A DNA stretch of 64,000 nucleotides, from assembly GCF_031932625.1 (NCBI RefSeq), contig NZ_JAVSCK010000002.1, positions 682,001-746,000 on the forward strand. Reading direction: 5' to 3'. Below, piece after piece: positions 26,164 to 35,246 of the stretch. The notes below the pieces were generated by a model, which worked only from the letters and a program-made list of their open reading frames with translations, ran no database searches and was not told the origin of the DNA. The translations under genes and the position numbers were made by a program. This stretch comes from Hwangdonia seohaensis (GTDB lineage Bacteria; Bacteroidota; Bacteroidia; Flavobacteriales; Flavobacteriaceae). Positions within the stretch are counted from its first letter, which is position 1; every line of letters starts with the position of its first letter.

Positions 26164-27579
26164 ATGTCAAAAAGAAGAAAACAGAGAAAACAAGTTTTTG
26201 AAAACGTAGAAGTAATCGATGCCGGGGCAAAAGGAAAAACCATTGCCAAAGCACCCGACGGGAAAGTTATTTTTTTACCCAATGCAGTTCCTGGCGATGT
26301 GGTTGATGTGCAAACCTTTAAAAAGCGAAAAGCTTATTATGAAGGAAAAGCAACGGTTTTTCATAAATTATCCGATAAAAGAACCGAGCCTGTATGCGAG
26401 CATTTTGGAACCTGTGGCGGTTGCAAATGGCAAGATATGGCTTACGAACACCAACTGTTTTACAAGCAAAAGGAAGTTACCAATAATTTAACCCGAATTG
26501 GGCACATTGAGTTACCGGAAGTTACCCCTATTTTGGGTTCTGCCAATCCTTATTTCTACAGAAATAAAATGGAGTTTTCGTTCAGCGATTCGCGTTGGTT
26601 AACTTTTGAAGAAGTACAATCGGATAAAGATTTGGGCGACAGAAATGCTTTAGGTTTTCATATTCCCGGAATGTGGGATAAGATTTTAGATGTTAAAAAA
26701 TGCCATTTACAGGCCGATCCTTCAAATGCGATTAGGAATGCGGTAAAGGCGTTTGCCATTGAAAATGAATTTGAATTTTTCAATACCAGAAATCAAACCG
26801 GATTGTTGCGTACCATGATGATTCGCACATCCAGTACGGGCGATATTATGGTTATGATTCAGTTTTTTAAAGACGATAAAGCAAAACGTGAATTGCTATT
26901 GGATTTTATTGCTGAAACTTTTCCGGAAATTACCTCATTACAATATGTAATAAACGGAAAGGCGAACGATACTATTTACGATCAAAACGTAATTTGTTAT
27001 AAAGGCGCCGACCACATTTTTGAAGAAATGGAAGGTTTGCGCTTTAAAATAAATGCCAAATCGTTTTATCAAACCAATTCCGCGCAAGCGTACGAACTTT
27101 ATAAAATAACACGCGATTTTGCTGGATTAACGGGCAACGAACTCGTTTACGATTTATACACCGGCACAGGCACCATTGCACAATTTGTCGCCAAAAAAGC
27201 GAGTAAAGTGGTTGGTGTTGAAGCAGTGCCCGATGCCATAACAGCTGCCAAGGAAAATGCACAATTAAATAACATTAATAACGTTGAGTTCTTTGTTGGC
27301 GATATGAAACAGGTTTTTAACACCGCGTTTATCACAGAACATGGGCAACCCGATGTTATTATTACCGATCCGCCACGCGATGGTATGCATAAAGATGTGG
27401 TGCAGCAAATATTAAATATTGCGCCAAAAAAAATAGTGTATGTAAGCTGTAACAGTGCCACACAGGCCAGAGACTTGGCGTTAATGGATGCTATGTATAA
27501 AGTTGCAAAAACCCAAGCGGTTGATATGTTTCCGCAAACGCACCATGTTGAAAATGTGGTGTTGCTGGAAAAGCGTTAA
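26164..27579 (+). CDS. rlmD: 23S rRNA (uracil-5-)-methyltransferase RlmD
   Basis: 471 residues. N-terminal TRAM domain (about 10-68), 4Fe-4S cluster cysteines Cys78, Cys84, Cys87 (CEHFGTCGGC) and Cys180 (VKKCHLQ), then a SAM-dependent methyltransferase fold (VYDLYTGTGTIAQF, TDPPRDGMH) with nucleophile Cys429 (YVSCNSAT). It methylates a 23S rRNA uracil (U1939 in E. coli). A basic N-terminal tail suits RNA binding. Followed 25 bp later by the DUF6452-type gene. Confidence 0.94.
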   Translation: MSKRRKQRKQVFENVEVIDAGAKGKTIAKAPDGKVIFLPNAVPGDVVDVQTFKKRKAYYEGKATVFHKLSDKRTEPVCEHFGTCGGCKWQDMAYEHQLFYKQKEVTNNLTRIGHIELPEVTPILGSANPYFYRNKMEFSFSDSRWLTFEEVQSDKDLGDRNALGFHIPGMWDKILDVKKCHLQADPSNAIRNAVKAFAIENEFEFFNTRNQTGLLRTMMIRTSSTGDIMVMIQFFKDDKAKRELLLDFIAETFPEITSLQYVINGKANDTIYDQNVICYKGADHIFEEMEGLRFKINAKSFYQTNSAQAYELYKITRDFAGLTGNELVYDLYTGTGTIAQFVAKKASKVVGVEAVPDAITAAKENAQLNNINNVEFFVGDMKQVFNTAFITEHGQPDVIITDPPRDGMHKDVVQQILNIAPKKIVYVSCNSATQARDLALMDAMYKVAKTQAVDMFPQTHHVENVVLLEKR

Positions 27580-27604
27580 AAGTTTATTCGTTTATTTGTA
27601 TAAA

Positions 27605-28156
27605 ATGAAAATGAAGTATTTTAAATATCTTTTTTTACCAATTATGGTATTGGTAATTGGAATTACAGCAAGTTGCGAACGCGACGATATATGTCCCGAA
27701 AGCACCTCGACCACTCCCAGTTTAATTATTGACGCTTTCGATATTGACAATCAAGAGGATGTCAAAAACGTGTTCGATTTGGTTGTCGCCGGTATTGGCA
27801 ACAACAGTGTGTTGCCCGGATACGCCATTACCCGAACCGCCAACCTTATCCTGCCATTAAAAACCACGGAGGACACCACGCAATATGTACTTATAAATGA
27901 GGCCACCATAAACGATAACGGCACGCCTGATGATACCACAGATGATTTTTACGATGGCAACCAAGATATAATAACCATAAGCTACACCAGAGAAGAAGTT
28001 TTTGTTTCGCGTGCCTGCGGTTACAAAACTATTTTTAAAGATGTTGAAGTTGTTGTTGAAACCGATAGCGACAATTGGATACAATTAATACAACCTGTAA
28101 ATAACCCACAATCTGTAGAAGATGAAACAGCAACACATTTTAACTTATTTCATTAG
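27605..28156 (+). CDS. DUF6452-like lipoprotein
   Basis: 183 residues from ATG 27605 (a second ATG lies at 27611). Longer in-frame starts fall inside rlmD and lack a signal sequence. The signal peptide ends ITASC with lipidated Cys24. The mature part is beta-rich with two further Cys (RDDICPES, RACGYK). It matches the flavobacterial DUF6452 type found beside RlmD and DUF6048. Function unknown. Its end overlaps the next gene by 35 bp, implying translational coupling. Confidence 0.82.
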   Translation: MKMKYFKYLFLPIMVLVIGITASCERDDICPESTSTTPSLIIDAFDIDNQEDVKNVFDLVVAGIGNNSVLPGYAITRTANLILPLKTTEDTTQYVLINEATINDNGTPDDTTDDFYDGNQDIITISYTREEVFVSRACGYKTIFKDVEVVVETDSDNWIQLIQPVNNPQSVEDETATHFNLFH

Positions 28157-28850
28157 TAGTGCGTTTTTACTGCTATTTTGTGTTTCTGTAAATGCGCAAA
28201 ACGACAGTATTCCCAATACGGTAAACGACTCTGTAAAAATCAAGCAAAAATACGGACTTCGGGTGGGTGCCGATATTGGCAAATTGATTCGAACGGCTGT
28301 TGACGATGAGTATTCAGGTTTCGAAATTATTGGCGATTACCGACTTAAAAAAAAGCTATACTTAGCCGGGGAAATTGGTGTTGAAGAAAAAAACAACGCA
28401 ACCGATTATTTAGATATTACAACCAAAGGCAGCTATTTTAAAGGCGGCATCGATTACAACGCCTATCAAAACTGGTTGGATATGGACAACATGATTTACT
28501 TTGGGTTTCGCGTTGGTGCCAGTTCGTTTAGCCATACTTTAAATAGCTTTACGGTTTATAATACCAACCAATATTGGGGCGGGCAACTTTCGTCTGATAC
28601 GCCTCAGGAGTTTAATGGCTTAACCGCTATTTGGGCAGAACTTATTTTAGGATTAAAGGCAGAATTGTTCACCAATTTATACATGGGCTTAAATGTGCAG
28701 CTTAAGGTTTTGGCAAGCGAAACAGAGCCTGGGAATTTTCAAAATATATACATTCCCGGATTTAACAAAACCTACGATAGCAGTCGTATTGGCGTGGGTT
28801 ACAGCTATACCATTTCGTATCGCATTCCGCTTTATAAAAAGGACAAATAG
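28122..28850 (+). CDS. DUF6048-like outer-membrane beta-barrel protein
   Basis: 242 residues; signal peptide to about 25 (VSVNAQ). Alternating beta strands (YGLRVGADIGKLI, LYLAGEIGVEE, YFGFRVGASSF, IGVGYSYTISYRIPLY) ending in an aromatic-rich strand point to a small outer-membrane barrel. Corresponds to the DUF6048 neighbour of DUF6452. The pair is conserved in flavobacteria, but its role is not known. Confidence 0.82.
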   Translation: MKQQHILTYFISSAFLLLFCVSVNAQNDSIPNTVNDSVKIKQKYGLRVGADIGKLIRTAVDDEYSGFEIIGDYRLKKKLYLAGEIGVEEKNNATDYLDITTKGSYFKGGIDYNAYQNWLDMDNMIYFGFRVGASSFSHTLNSFTVYNTNQYWGGQLSSDTPQEFNGLTAIWAELILGLKAELFTNLYMGLNVQLKVLASETEPGNFQNIYIPGFNKTYDSSRIGVGYSYTISYRIPLYKKDK

Positions 28851-28869
28851 CTTTTAATTCATTTTTAAA

Positions 28870-29718
28870 ATGAAGAAATTAGTAAAAATCATTGGCAGCA
28901 TTATGGTAATTGGTGTTGTTTATGTATGCCTATCCATTTCGCCTATTTTCTTTGAAGATTTTTCGAGAAAAACAACCCATGATTTTTTAATAATCTCCCA
29001 TCGTGGTGCGGCACAATTAGCACCGGAAAACACAATTTCGTCGGTAAATGCGGCTTTAAAACAGCAACCCGATCGTATTGAAATTGATGTACAGCAAACT
29101 AAAGATTCTGTGGTGGTTTTAATGCACGATACTACTTTGGATAGAACAACCAATGGCACGGGATTAATAAAAGAAAACAGCTTTTCATCGCTTTCAAAAT
29201 TAGATGCGGGCTCTTGGTTTTCGAGTGATTTTTCAAATGAAAGGATTCCCACTTTAGAAGCCATTATTAAATTAATTGATGGCCAATGCCAACTAATTAT
29301 CGAGATTAAAAAAGGCGATGATTACTATCCGAATATCGAAAAAAACATCGTAAACATTATAACGAAACACCAAGCTGAATCTTGGGTGATAATTCATTCC
29401 TTCGATTCTGAGGTTTTGGAACGCGTGCATCAATTAAACCCTAATATTGCGTTGCATAAATTGTTGGTTGGCAAATTAAAATTTATGCCTTTTATCATTT
29501 CAAATCAATTTGAATCTTTTCATATTGATAAACGGCCGTACATAAAAGCATACAGTATAAATTATGTTTTCGCCAATCGCGACATCATCAATCTTTTAAA
29601 ATCCAAAGGAAAAGAAGTCAACGTTTGGAATTTAAATGACGCTGATTACGCTAGGGAATTAATTTCACTTGGGGTTGATGGCATTATTACAGACAACCCT
29701 AATCTGCTAAAAGATTAA
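28870..29718 (+). CDS. Glycerophosphodiester phosphodiesterase family protein
   Basis: 282 residues. One N-terminal membrane anchor (about 5-27) is followed by a GDPD TIM barrel: His44-Arg45 (SHRGA), Glu53-Asn54 (PENT), Glu71 and Asp73 (IEIDVQ) and His86 (MHDTTLDRTTNG). These are the catalytic and metal residues. It would release glycerol 3-phosphate from glycerophosphodiesters outside the inner membrane. Starts 19 bp after the DUF6048 gene. Confidence 0.93.
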   Translation: MKKLVKIIGSIMVIGVVYVCLSISPIFFEDFSRKTTHDFLIISHRGAAQLAPENTISSVNAALKQQPDRIEIDVQQTKDSVVVLMHDTTLDRTTNGTGLIKENSFSSLSKLDAGSWFSSDFSNERIPTLEAIIKLIDGQCQLIIEIKKGDDYYPNIEKNIVNIITKHQAESWVIIHSFDSEVLERVHQLNPNIALHKLLVGKLKFMPFIISNQFESFHIDKRPYIKAYSINYVFANRDIINLLKSKGKEVNVWNLNDADYARELISLGVDGIITDNPNLLKD

Positions 29719-29725
29719 AACAAAC

Positions 29726-29811
29726 GGTTTATCTTCTTATTTGTTGAAACCATGCCTATTCGAGCGATTTTTCAATAGGAGAAAATCGGATAGATAAGAG
29801 GTTTCAAAAGG
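29726..29811. other. Structured intergenic stretch
   Basis: Nested inverted repeats: CCTATT/AATAGG, CGATTTT/AAAATCG and GAAACC/GGTTTC. Could be a terminator for the GDPD transcript or a small structured RNA. The rest of the 29719-30029 gap shows nothing. Confidence 0.35.
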
Positions 29812-30029
29812 TGAAAATAAAATTGATTATAGATACTTTTTTCTCATGTAAAGATGAGTGAAATTCAACCGTATTGACAAATATTTGCACCATACATAAA
29901 GTTGTTGTACTTTAGATTACTCCCTTTTTTCATATAGCATATATTAGTGAAATACTGTGTTTTAACACACGCTTCACAAGTTTGGAATACCTAAAAATTT
30001 CAAAAAAAAGTGATTAATCCAACATTACA

Positions 30030-31049
30030 ATGAATATGAAAACCAATCCGTATCAATCAAAAGCCCTTTTTACCTTCAAATTAATGGTGTTATTTATCCT
30101 GTCGTTGCTGTTAACTTCCGCAAGTCCTAAAAACAATCGCTATTCAGATTCACCTTCAAACAACAACACTGATAATATTACATTTAATGCTAAGGGCCTT
30201 CATTTTGAAACCGTATTAACCAACATTTTTGAAGGCAATTTTATCGATATTCCTTTTGATAGAGACGAAACCACCTTTATATTGCTTTTTAACGCTTATG
30301 TAACCACTTACGCGAAACATTGCACCTCCAGTTTGCCGGCAAACAAAATTGAATTAACCCGACCGGAATGCGTTAAAGAACGCGTAACTACAGATGGTTA
30401 TGGTTGGGAAATTAGCAGAACTTGTATAGAGTGGATTGATGTTGGCACAGGTTTATACGCGGCACCCGAAATGTTTAATACCAAAGTAATTCTTGATAAT
30501 TTACAAGCTGGAGATGCATTCCGGAATATGTATAAAATGATGAAACAGGACAACCCCATTGGAATCGCATCGAGCGTTTTAAACAATTCGCAGGCTGCCG
30601 ATGCCGATATGAAAGCGCTGCTTAAAATGAACGGTTGCAAAAGTGAGGGTTTAATGCGTTTTCAAGACAATTTACGTCTGTTTGCATTGGGTAAACAACC
30701 CATTCCTATAAGCGGAAAAGCAAAAGCTGTGGTGTCTTCTAAAAACCAAAATTTAACAAAACTAGCCGAAGATTTGGTGTTCGAACACTCCAAAACATGG
30801 GCCATGAACCGCTACCAACGCGGAAGCATATCTGACGTTTCCGAAATAAAAGACAACCAAGGCAAACTTATCGAAATACGAACCAAATACGTGTACCAAG
30901 GTTTTAGCGGACGCAACAATGGCTCGGTTAGAATAACATTTACCGACGGTTTACCGGAGTGCCTTTATTTTTTCGATTTCCCCAATGCCTGCAGAACAGC
31001 AGACCGTAAAATTGTGGCGCAGTATGCCGGTGGGAATTATCAAAACTGA
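30030..31049 (+). CDS. Secreted protein of unknown function
   Basis: 339 residues; hydrophobic signal (about 14-31, LFILSLLLTSASP). I do not recognise it. Visible features: several cysteines (HCTSS, ECVKERV, SRTCIEW, MNGCKSE, ECLYFF, NACRTA) that could form disulphides, a helical middle (about 150-225) and a C-terminal beta stretch (VRITFTDGLPECLYFFD). Stands alone with AT-rich flanks; no partner suggests a job. Confidence 0.72.
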   Translation: MNMKTNPYQSKALFTFKLMVLFILSLLLTSASPKNNRYSDSPSNNNTDNITFNAKGLHFETVLTNIFEGNFIDIPFDRDETTFILLFNAYVTTYAKHCTSSLPANKIELTRPECVKERVTTDGYGWEISRTCIEWIDVGTGLYAAPEMFNTKVILDNLQAGDAFRNMYKMMKQDNPIGIASSVLNNSQAADADMKALLKMNGCKSEGLMRFQDNLRLFALGKQPIPISGKAKAVVSSKNQNLTKLAEDLVFEHSKTWAMNRYQRGSISDVSEIKDNQGKLIEIRTKYVYQGFSGRNNGSVRITFTDGLPECLYFFDFPNACRTADRKIVAQYAGGNYQN

Positions 31050-31126
31050 TTTTGGTTTTTGAAATGCTTTAATAGTAGTATTATCTTATTCCATTCAATT
31101 AGTTCATAATGAACACAGTCAAAGTT

Positions 31127-31161
31127 ACGTCATTGCGAGAAGCAAACGACGTGGCAATTTG
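31127..31161. repeat. Dispersed palindromic repeat (GTCATTGCGAG family)
   Basis: ACGTCATTGCGAG...CGTGGCAATTTG, related to copies at 35208, 36536 and 38686. Confidence 0.6.
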
Positions 31162-31212
31162 TTATTCGTTTTTTTAATCCCTAAAAAACTGTAAAGGTTA
31201 AATTTTAAAAAT

Positions 31213-31340
31213 TACTTCAATACTTCCTTCCTAATAACCTTTATTGTTAAAACTACGCAGAAGTTCACATTGATTTTCTGATAAAAAAATCTAACTTCGC
31301 TTATGAGTGGATATAAATCTCTAATAACGGATTCATATCC
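31213..31340. repeat. ~128-bp leader repeat, copy 1
   Basis: Imperfect direct repeat of 33732-33860, including TGATTTTCTGATAAAA, AACTTCGCTTAT, GGATATAAATC and ATATCC at matching positions. It ends 30 bp before the lipoprotein ATG and contains CTACGCAG (31253-31260). Confidence 0.85.
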
Positions 31341-31370
31341 TAATTGTTATGACAAACTAAAAAAACGTAC

Positions 31371-33659
31371 ATGTTGATTTTTAAAAATTCCTGGAGTAAT
31401 TTAATATTACTAATGCTTGCAATCTTGCTTTACAACTGCTCAAACGACAAAAAGACCAAATTTAGCACGAACTATTTTCAAATACATATTGATAATAAGG
31501 GCTTTATAAAAAGCATGAAAAACACCACAAAAGAACCCTATAGAGAATTTAGCCCTCTTGATAAACCATCCCCATTAATGCAACTTTACGATGGTAAAAA
31601 GAAAATATATTATAAACCTATAAAGGCAAAATTTAACAGCATAGAACAATCTATCACACTAAGCTACACCAATGGTTCAGTTGCTCAAATCAAACTGACA
31701 CCTCAAGAAAAATATTTCAAATTCACACTCCAGTCACTTACACCACGCCATGGAGTTGATGGTATTCAATGGGGACCATACCACACAAATATTACAAACC
31801 TGATTGGAGAAATTATAGGTGTTGCAAGAGATACTAGCAAGGTGGTCAATTATGCAGTTGGAATGCTTGCCCTCGACGACAACACATTAGGCGGTACTTC
31901 TGAAACCATAGCCGACGCCGCACCTTTTCAGTACATCATCCATTCTCCCGATGCGGAACTTTACCCGCTACCAGATTCATTACACGAAGGACAAATTTTT
32001 ACTCTGGGAGGGAATGGAATTAGTGATGTTGCCTTTTATGCACACAAAGAGCCGTATTACAGAATTATGTATGGCAACTCAGCACACGTTGATGACAAAG
32101 GAAGAATTTCAATTAATTACCACTCCAGAGACAGAACATTTGAAAGAGAAGTATATTATTCACTAATACCAAATATGGCAGCCAATACGCCTAATCATTT
32201 GGAAGTTCAGCCATTGCCGGGAGTCGATTATATTGGGTCTTCTATTGCTTTATGGGGAAGTGCCGATAGTACGGCGTTGATGGATGTGATTCAAGACATT
32301 GTATTAAAAGAAAACTTGCCGTATCCAACCATTAATGGAAAGTGGGTAAAAGATCCAACAGCTTTTGTTCCGGATGCACTTACCAGTGGTAATTTATACG
32401 ATAGTATAATTACTTATACTTCACAACTAGGTTTTAAAGCCATCAGTTTGTACGACCAGGGTTTTATATTGCCCGACCGTGGTAATGAAGGTTATATTGA
32501 TGGTAAAAATTTTGAAAATAAACCAATAAAACTAACAAGTGGCAACCTATCGCATAAAGCATTTTCCGAAGTGGCAGCGGCATACGGAATAACCATTGGG
32601 AGAACACCAATTACAAATGCATTGGCACCAAAAACCAAAGATGCTAGCCCCATTCCAAGTGACAGCTTGTGTTATCAGCAAAAACGTTTATTAACGAAAA
32701 GTATAAACCCTAGTGATACACTCATTTTTGTAAACGACCCTAAGTATATGGAAGAGATTGCTAGTTGGGAAGGACATGCAAAAAACCTGAATATGATAAA
32801 AATCGGTAAAGAATTAATTCATTATCTGGGTGTTTCAAATAATGAACCCTACCGCCTTTTAAATGTAAAACGCGGGTATTGGAATACCACACCCGCAAAC
32901 CATCAAAAGAACGATACTATTTACAAGTTGCAGGTTACCTTAAACTATGGATATGATGGCCTGATACCCAATATGGAACTTCAGGATAAAATAGCCGAAT
33001 ATTATGCCGATGTTTCTTTTATTAATGGTTTAGGCTATTACGATTTCGACGGACAGGAATTTTTGTTTAACAATGGGCATGGGTATTACTCGGCAAAACG
33101 TTTTTTTCGTAAAATGTTTGAAAAGGCAGAAGCACTTGGCATACCTCCTATTCGCTTTACTGGAGCTACCCTATCAGAAGGTTCGTGGCATTATCAAAGT
33201 ATTTGGAATGTTGGTAGTGGTAAAAACCTGTACGATGTTAACACCAGAGAATGGGGCAGCACCACGAGCCAAGGTAAGGACCTTCGTGATGTAACATTTG
33301 CCAACTATTTCCCAGTTGGTATGGGAGGTAATTTTGCTATCAATGCACAGTCAACCGTTGAACAATACGAGCATATACAAGCTATTTCAGTTGGGATGGG
33401 AACCACGTACAGTCTCATTTTAAATCAGAAAGATGTGGAAAGCTGTCCAGAAAAAGATGCTATTTTTAAAGCCATTCGAACGTGGGAAGACGCCCGTAGC
33501 GCCAATGCATTTCCAATACGTGTAAAAAAATTATTGGTTAACCCTAAAAAAAACTGGACCTTAAAAGCAGGCAAAAACAAAGATACTTGGGTTCTAAATG
33601 AATTAAAAGATGGCAAAGTAATTAAAACATTCGTTTTACACAGCGATGATAATTATTAG
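31371..33659 (+). CDS. Large lipoprotein, possible glycoside-hydrolase-like
   Basis: 762 residues; lipobox LLYNC with Cys23. I do not recognise the family for certain. About 30-300 is a beta-rich domain like the N-terminal sandwich of some glycosidases (PLMQLYDGKKK, RHGVDGIQWGPYHTN). About 300-700 alternates strands and helices as in a TIM barrel, with conserved-looking acidic spots (GYYDFDGQEF, FTGATLSEGSWHY). A small inserted domain (about 450-520) separates the halves. A surface carbohydrate-active enzyme is plausible but unproven. It lies between two copies of a ~128-bp repeat, so it may be a transferable unit. Confidence 0.7.
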   Translation: MLIFKNSWSNLILLMLAILLYNCSNDKKTKFSTNYFQIHIDNKGFIKSMKNTTKEPYREFSPLDKPSPLMQLYDGKKKIYYKPIKAKFNSIEQSITLSYTNGSVAQIKLTPQEKYFKFTLQSLTPRHGVDGIQWGPYHTNITNLIGEIIGVARDTSKVVNYAVGMLALDDNTLGGTSETIADAAPFQYIIHSPDAELYPLPDSLHEGQIFTLGGNGISDVAFYAHKEPYYRIMYGNSAHVDDKGRISINYHSRDRTFEREVYYSLIPNMAANTPNHLEVQPLPGVDYIGSSIALWGSADSTALMDVIQDIVLKENLPYPTINGKWVKDPTAFVPDALTSGNLYDSIITYTSQLGFKAISLYDQGFILPDRGNEGYIDGKNFENKPIKLTSGNLSHKAFSEVAAAYGITIGRTPITNALAPKTKDASPIPSDSLCYQQKRLLTKSINPSDTLIFVNDPKYMEEIASWEGHAKNLNMIKIGKELIHYLGVSNNEPYRLLNVKRGYWNTTPANHQKNDTIYKLQVTLNYGYDGLIPNMELQDKIAEYYADVSFINGLGYYDFDGQEFLFNNGHGYYSAKRFFRKMFEKAEALGIPPIRFTGATLSEGSWHYQSIWNVGSGKNLYDVNTREWGSTTSQGKDLRDVTFANYFPVGMGGNFAINAQSTVEQYEHIQAISVGMGTTYSLILNQKDVESCPEKDAIFKAIRTWEDARSANAFPIRVKKLLVNPKKNWTLKAGKNKDTWVLNELKDGKVIKTFVLHSDDNY

Positions 33660-33731
33660 GTCCGTATTAAAGCGACATGTCAATCTGTTTATTAATTAAT
33701 TTAAAACGAACAGGTTTTAATTTAAAAGATG

Positions 33732-33860
33732 ACTTCCGCATACATTCTTTCAAATAACCTTTAATACTAAAACTACGTAGAAGTACGTATTGATTTTCTG
33801 ATAAAAAAAATATAACTTCGCTTATCGGTGGATATAAATCATTGAAACGGATTGATATCC
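33732..33860. repeat. ~128-bp leader repeat, copy 2
   Basis: Second copy of 31213-31340, ending 46 bp before the next gene. Contains CTACGTAG (33773-33780). Confidence 0.85.
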
Positions 33861-33906
33861 AAAAACCATTCTACGCAATTTGAAAAAACATTGTGCTTAA
33901 AAGAAA

Positions 33907-34332
33907 ATGAAACTGACAAACGACCAATTTGAGGCTTCTGCTTATATATTTGAAAGAGCCAACGGAAATAAAAAATCGGAATACGAAGAAAAAGTAATTG
34001 CCGAATCTGGATTAAACAATCTAAAACCAATTGAACTGGAAACTCAAATTGTCAATGGAATAGACAACGGACTTTACTCGGACTCAAAAGAACGAATAAG
34101 TGCTTATTGGTCTTTAAGTAAAATTCACAAAACCGAATTAATTCCGAACTTTAAAAAGTGGCTAAAAATAGAAATCGAAAAGGAAAATGCAGATACTGTT
34201 TATCAGTTAATGATTGCATTAGGTAATTTGGAAGAACCTATTTTTAATATTGACAGAAATGGAAGTTCTGCTTTTAACGAAACAGAATTAAATTTGAGAG
34301 ATGCAAGAAAGTATTTAGAAGTAAATGAGTAA
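33907..34332 (+). CDS. Hypothetical protein, immunity-like
   Basis: 141 residues, wholly cytosolic and helical. Not recognised with certainty; the composition (Glu/Lys/Asn rich, helical repeats like RISAYWSLSKIHKTELIPNF) recalls HEAT-repeat immunity proteins. Overlaps the DUF4265 gene by 8 bp, so the two are translationally coupled. Sits just after leader repeat copy 2. No toxin gene is adjacent. Confidence 0.65.
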   Translation: MKLTNDQFEASAYIFERANGNKKSEYEEKVIAESGLNNLKPIELETQIVNGIDNGLYSDSKERISAYWSLSKIHKTELIPNFKKWLKIEIEKENADTVYQLMIALGNLEEPIFNIDRNGSSAFNETELNLRDARKYLEVNE

Positions 34333-34792
34333 ACAAGTAAAAATATTGTTCAATTTCCACAGCGACATTTTTGACGAACAAATGGTTGAAACCGTTTGGG
34401 CTGATGAAATTGACAAAGAAAAAGGATTATATAAAATTGATAATATTCCTTTTTATATTCCATTAGTTGCATCGGAAGATATTGTAATCGCTGAATTTGA
34501 TGAAACCGAGCAAATGCTGACTTACAGAAAAACTTATGAATATTCTGGTCGAACTGTTGTCCAAGTTGTAATTATGGACAAGACAACAAAAACAAATACT
34601 ATTAGAGATATATTTTATAAATTAGGTTGCGAATCGGAAAAAGCAAATGAAGGTTATTTCTCAATGGAAATTCCTTCGAATTTGGATTATAAGCCAATTA
34701 AAAAGGAACTTGACCGAATGGAAAATGCTGAAATTATTGGTTACGCAGAACCTACAATTTCGGACAAACATAGAACTGAAGGTTACAGTTGA
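34325..34792 (+). CDS. DUF4265 domain protein
   Basis: 155 residues. KILFNFHSDIFDEQMVETVWADEID followed by GLYKIDNIPFYIPL and AEFDETEQMLTYRKT is the DUF4265 signature over nearly the whole length. DUF4265 proteins occur as immunity proteins beside polymorphic toxins; no such toxin is in the window, so an orphan immunity cassette is inferred. A structured element follows at once. Confidence 0.8.
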   Translation: MSKQVKILFNFHSDIFDEQMVETVWADEIDKEKGLYKIDNIPFYIPLVASEDIVIAEFDETEQMLTYRKTYEYSGRTVVQVVIMDKTTKTNTIRDIFYKLGCESEKANEGYFSMEIPSNLDYKPIKKELDRMENAEIIGYAEPTISDKHRTEGYS

Positions 34793-34802
34793 GAATAAAA
34801 AA

Positions 34803-35003
34803 CTGCGTAGAACATTGTATATAAAAAATAGCGCAAGTCGTTGCTAAGACAATGGTTTGGGCGTTTTTGGAAAGTCGCCAAATTTTTAAATTTGACGATT
34901 TCCAAACAAAAAAATAAATAGTAAAATTTAAAAATTCGGCTTGTGTAATCCGAAAAGTAACAGCATATTTTCAGCGCTACTTTTCATATACGGAGCCGAT
35001 AAG
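34803..35003. other. Highly structured ~200-bp element after the gene pair
   Basis: Starts with CTGCGTAGAA, the inverted form of TTCTACGCA at 33869-33877. Contains one hairpin (GGAAAGTCGCCAAATTT / AAATTTGACGATTTCC, about 34878-34910) and a nested second (CGGCT...CCGAAAAGTA / TACTTTTC...CGG-AGCCG, about 34940-35000). No ORF. Looks like a recombination or RNA element. Confidence 0.5.
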
Positions 35004-35019
35004 CGTAACTCTTAGAATT

Positions 35020-35079
35020 CTACTTTATAAATTCCTCTTTTTTACTGCCTTCGTAAATTACATATTTAACCAAACGCTT
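35020..35079 (-). pseudogene. Relic of a methyltransferase 3' end
   Basis: The minus strand encodes RLVKYVIYEGSKKEEFIK then a stop. It parallels the true C-terminus RLVKYVMYEGSKKGKYMK ending at 35247. Upstream of these 18 codons the similarity is lost. Lies 227 bp from the real gene end. Confidence 0.75.
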
Positions 35080-35097
35080 TGAGTTTTTTACGGTGCT

Positions 35098-35175
35098 GTC
35101 ATTTCGGCACTAGGAGAAATCTCATAAAGTCACTCGAAAAAAGATAATGAGATTCCTCACAAGCGTTCGGAATGA
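35098..35175. repeat. Dispersed inverted repeat pair
   Basis: GTCATTTC...GAGAAATCTCAT and ATGAGATTCCTC...GGAATGAC form an inverted pair. Confidence 0.6.
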
Positions 35176-35207
35176 CAACATAATAGATAAAAATTATTAT
35201 TTACATT

Positions 35208-35246
35208 AAACAGATTGCCACAGTCGTTCCTCCCTCGCAATGACAG
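35208..35246. repeat. Dispersed palindromic repeat (GTCATTGCGAG family)
   Basis: AAACAGATTGCCAC...CCTCGCAATGACAG, directly abutting the methyltransferase stop codon. Confidence 0.65.

Noticed and set aside
33907..34792. Toxin-antitoxin pair
   Set aside because: DUF4265 is immunity-like and the partner has no toxin motif; neither order nor size argues for a toxin.
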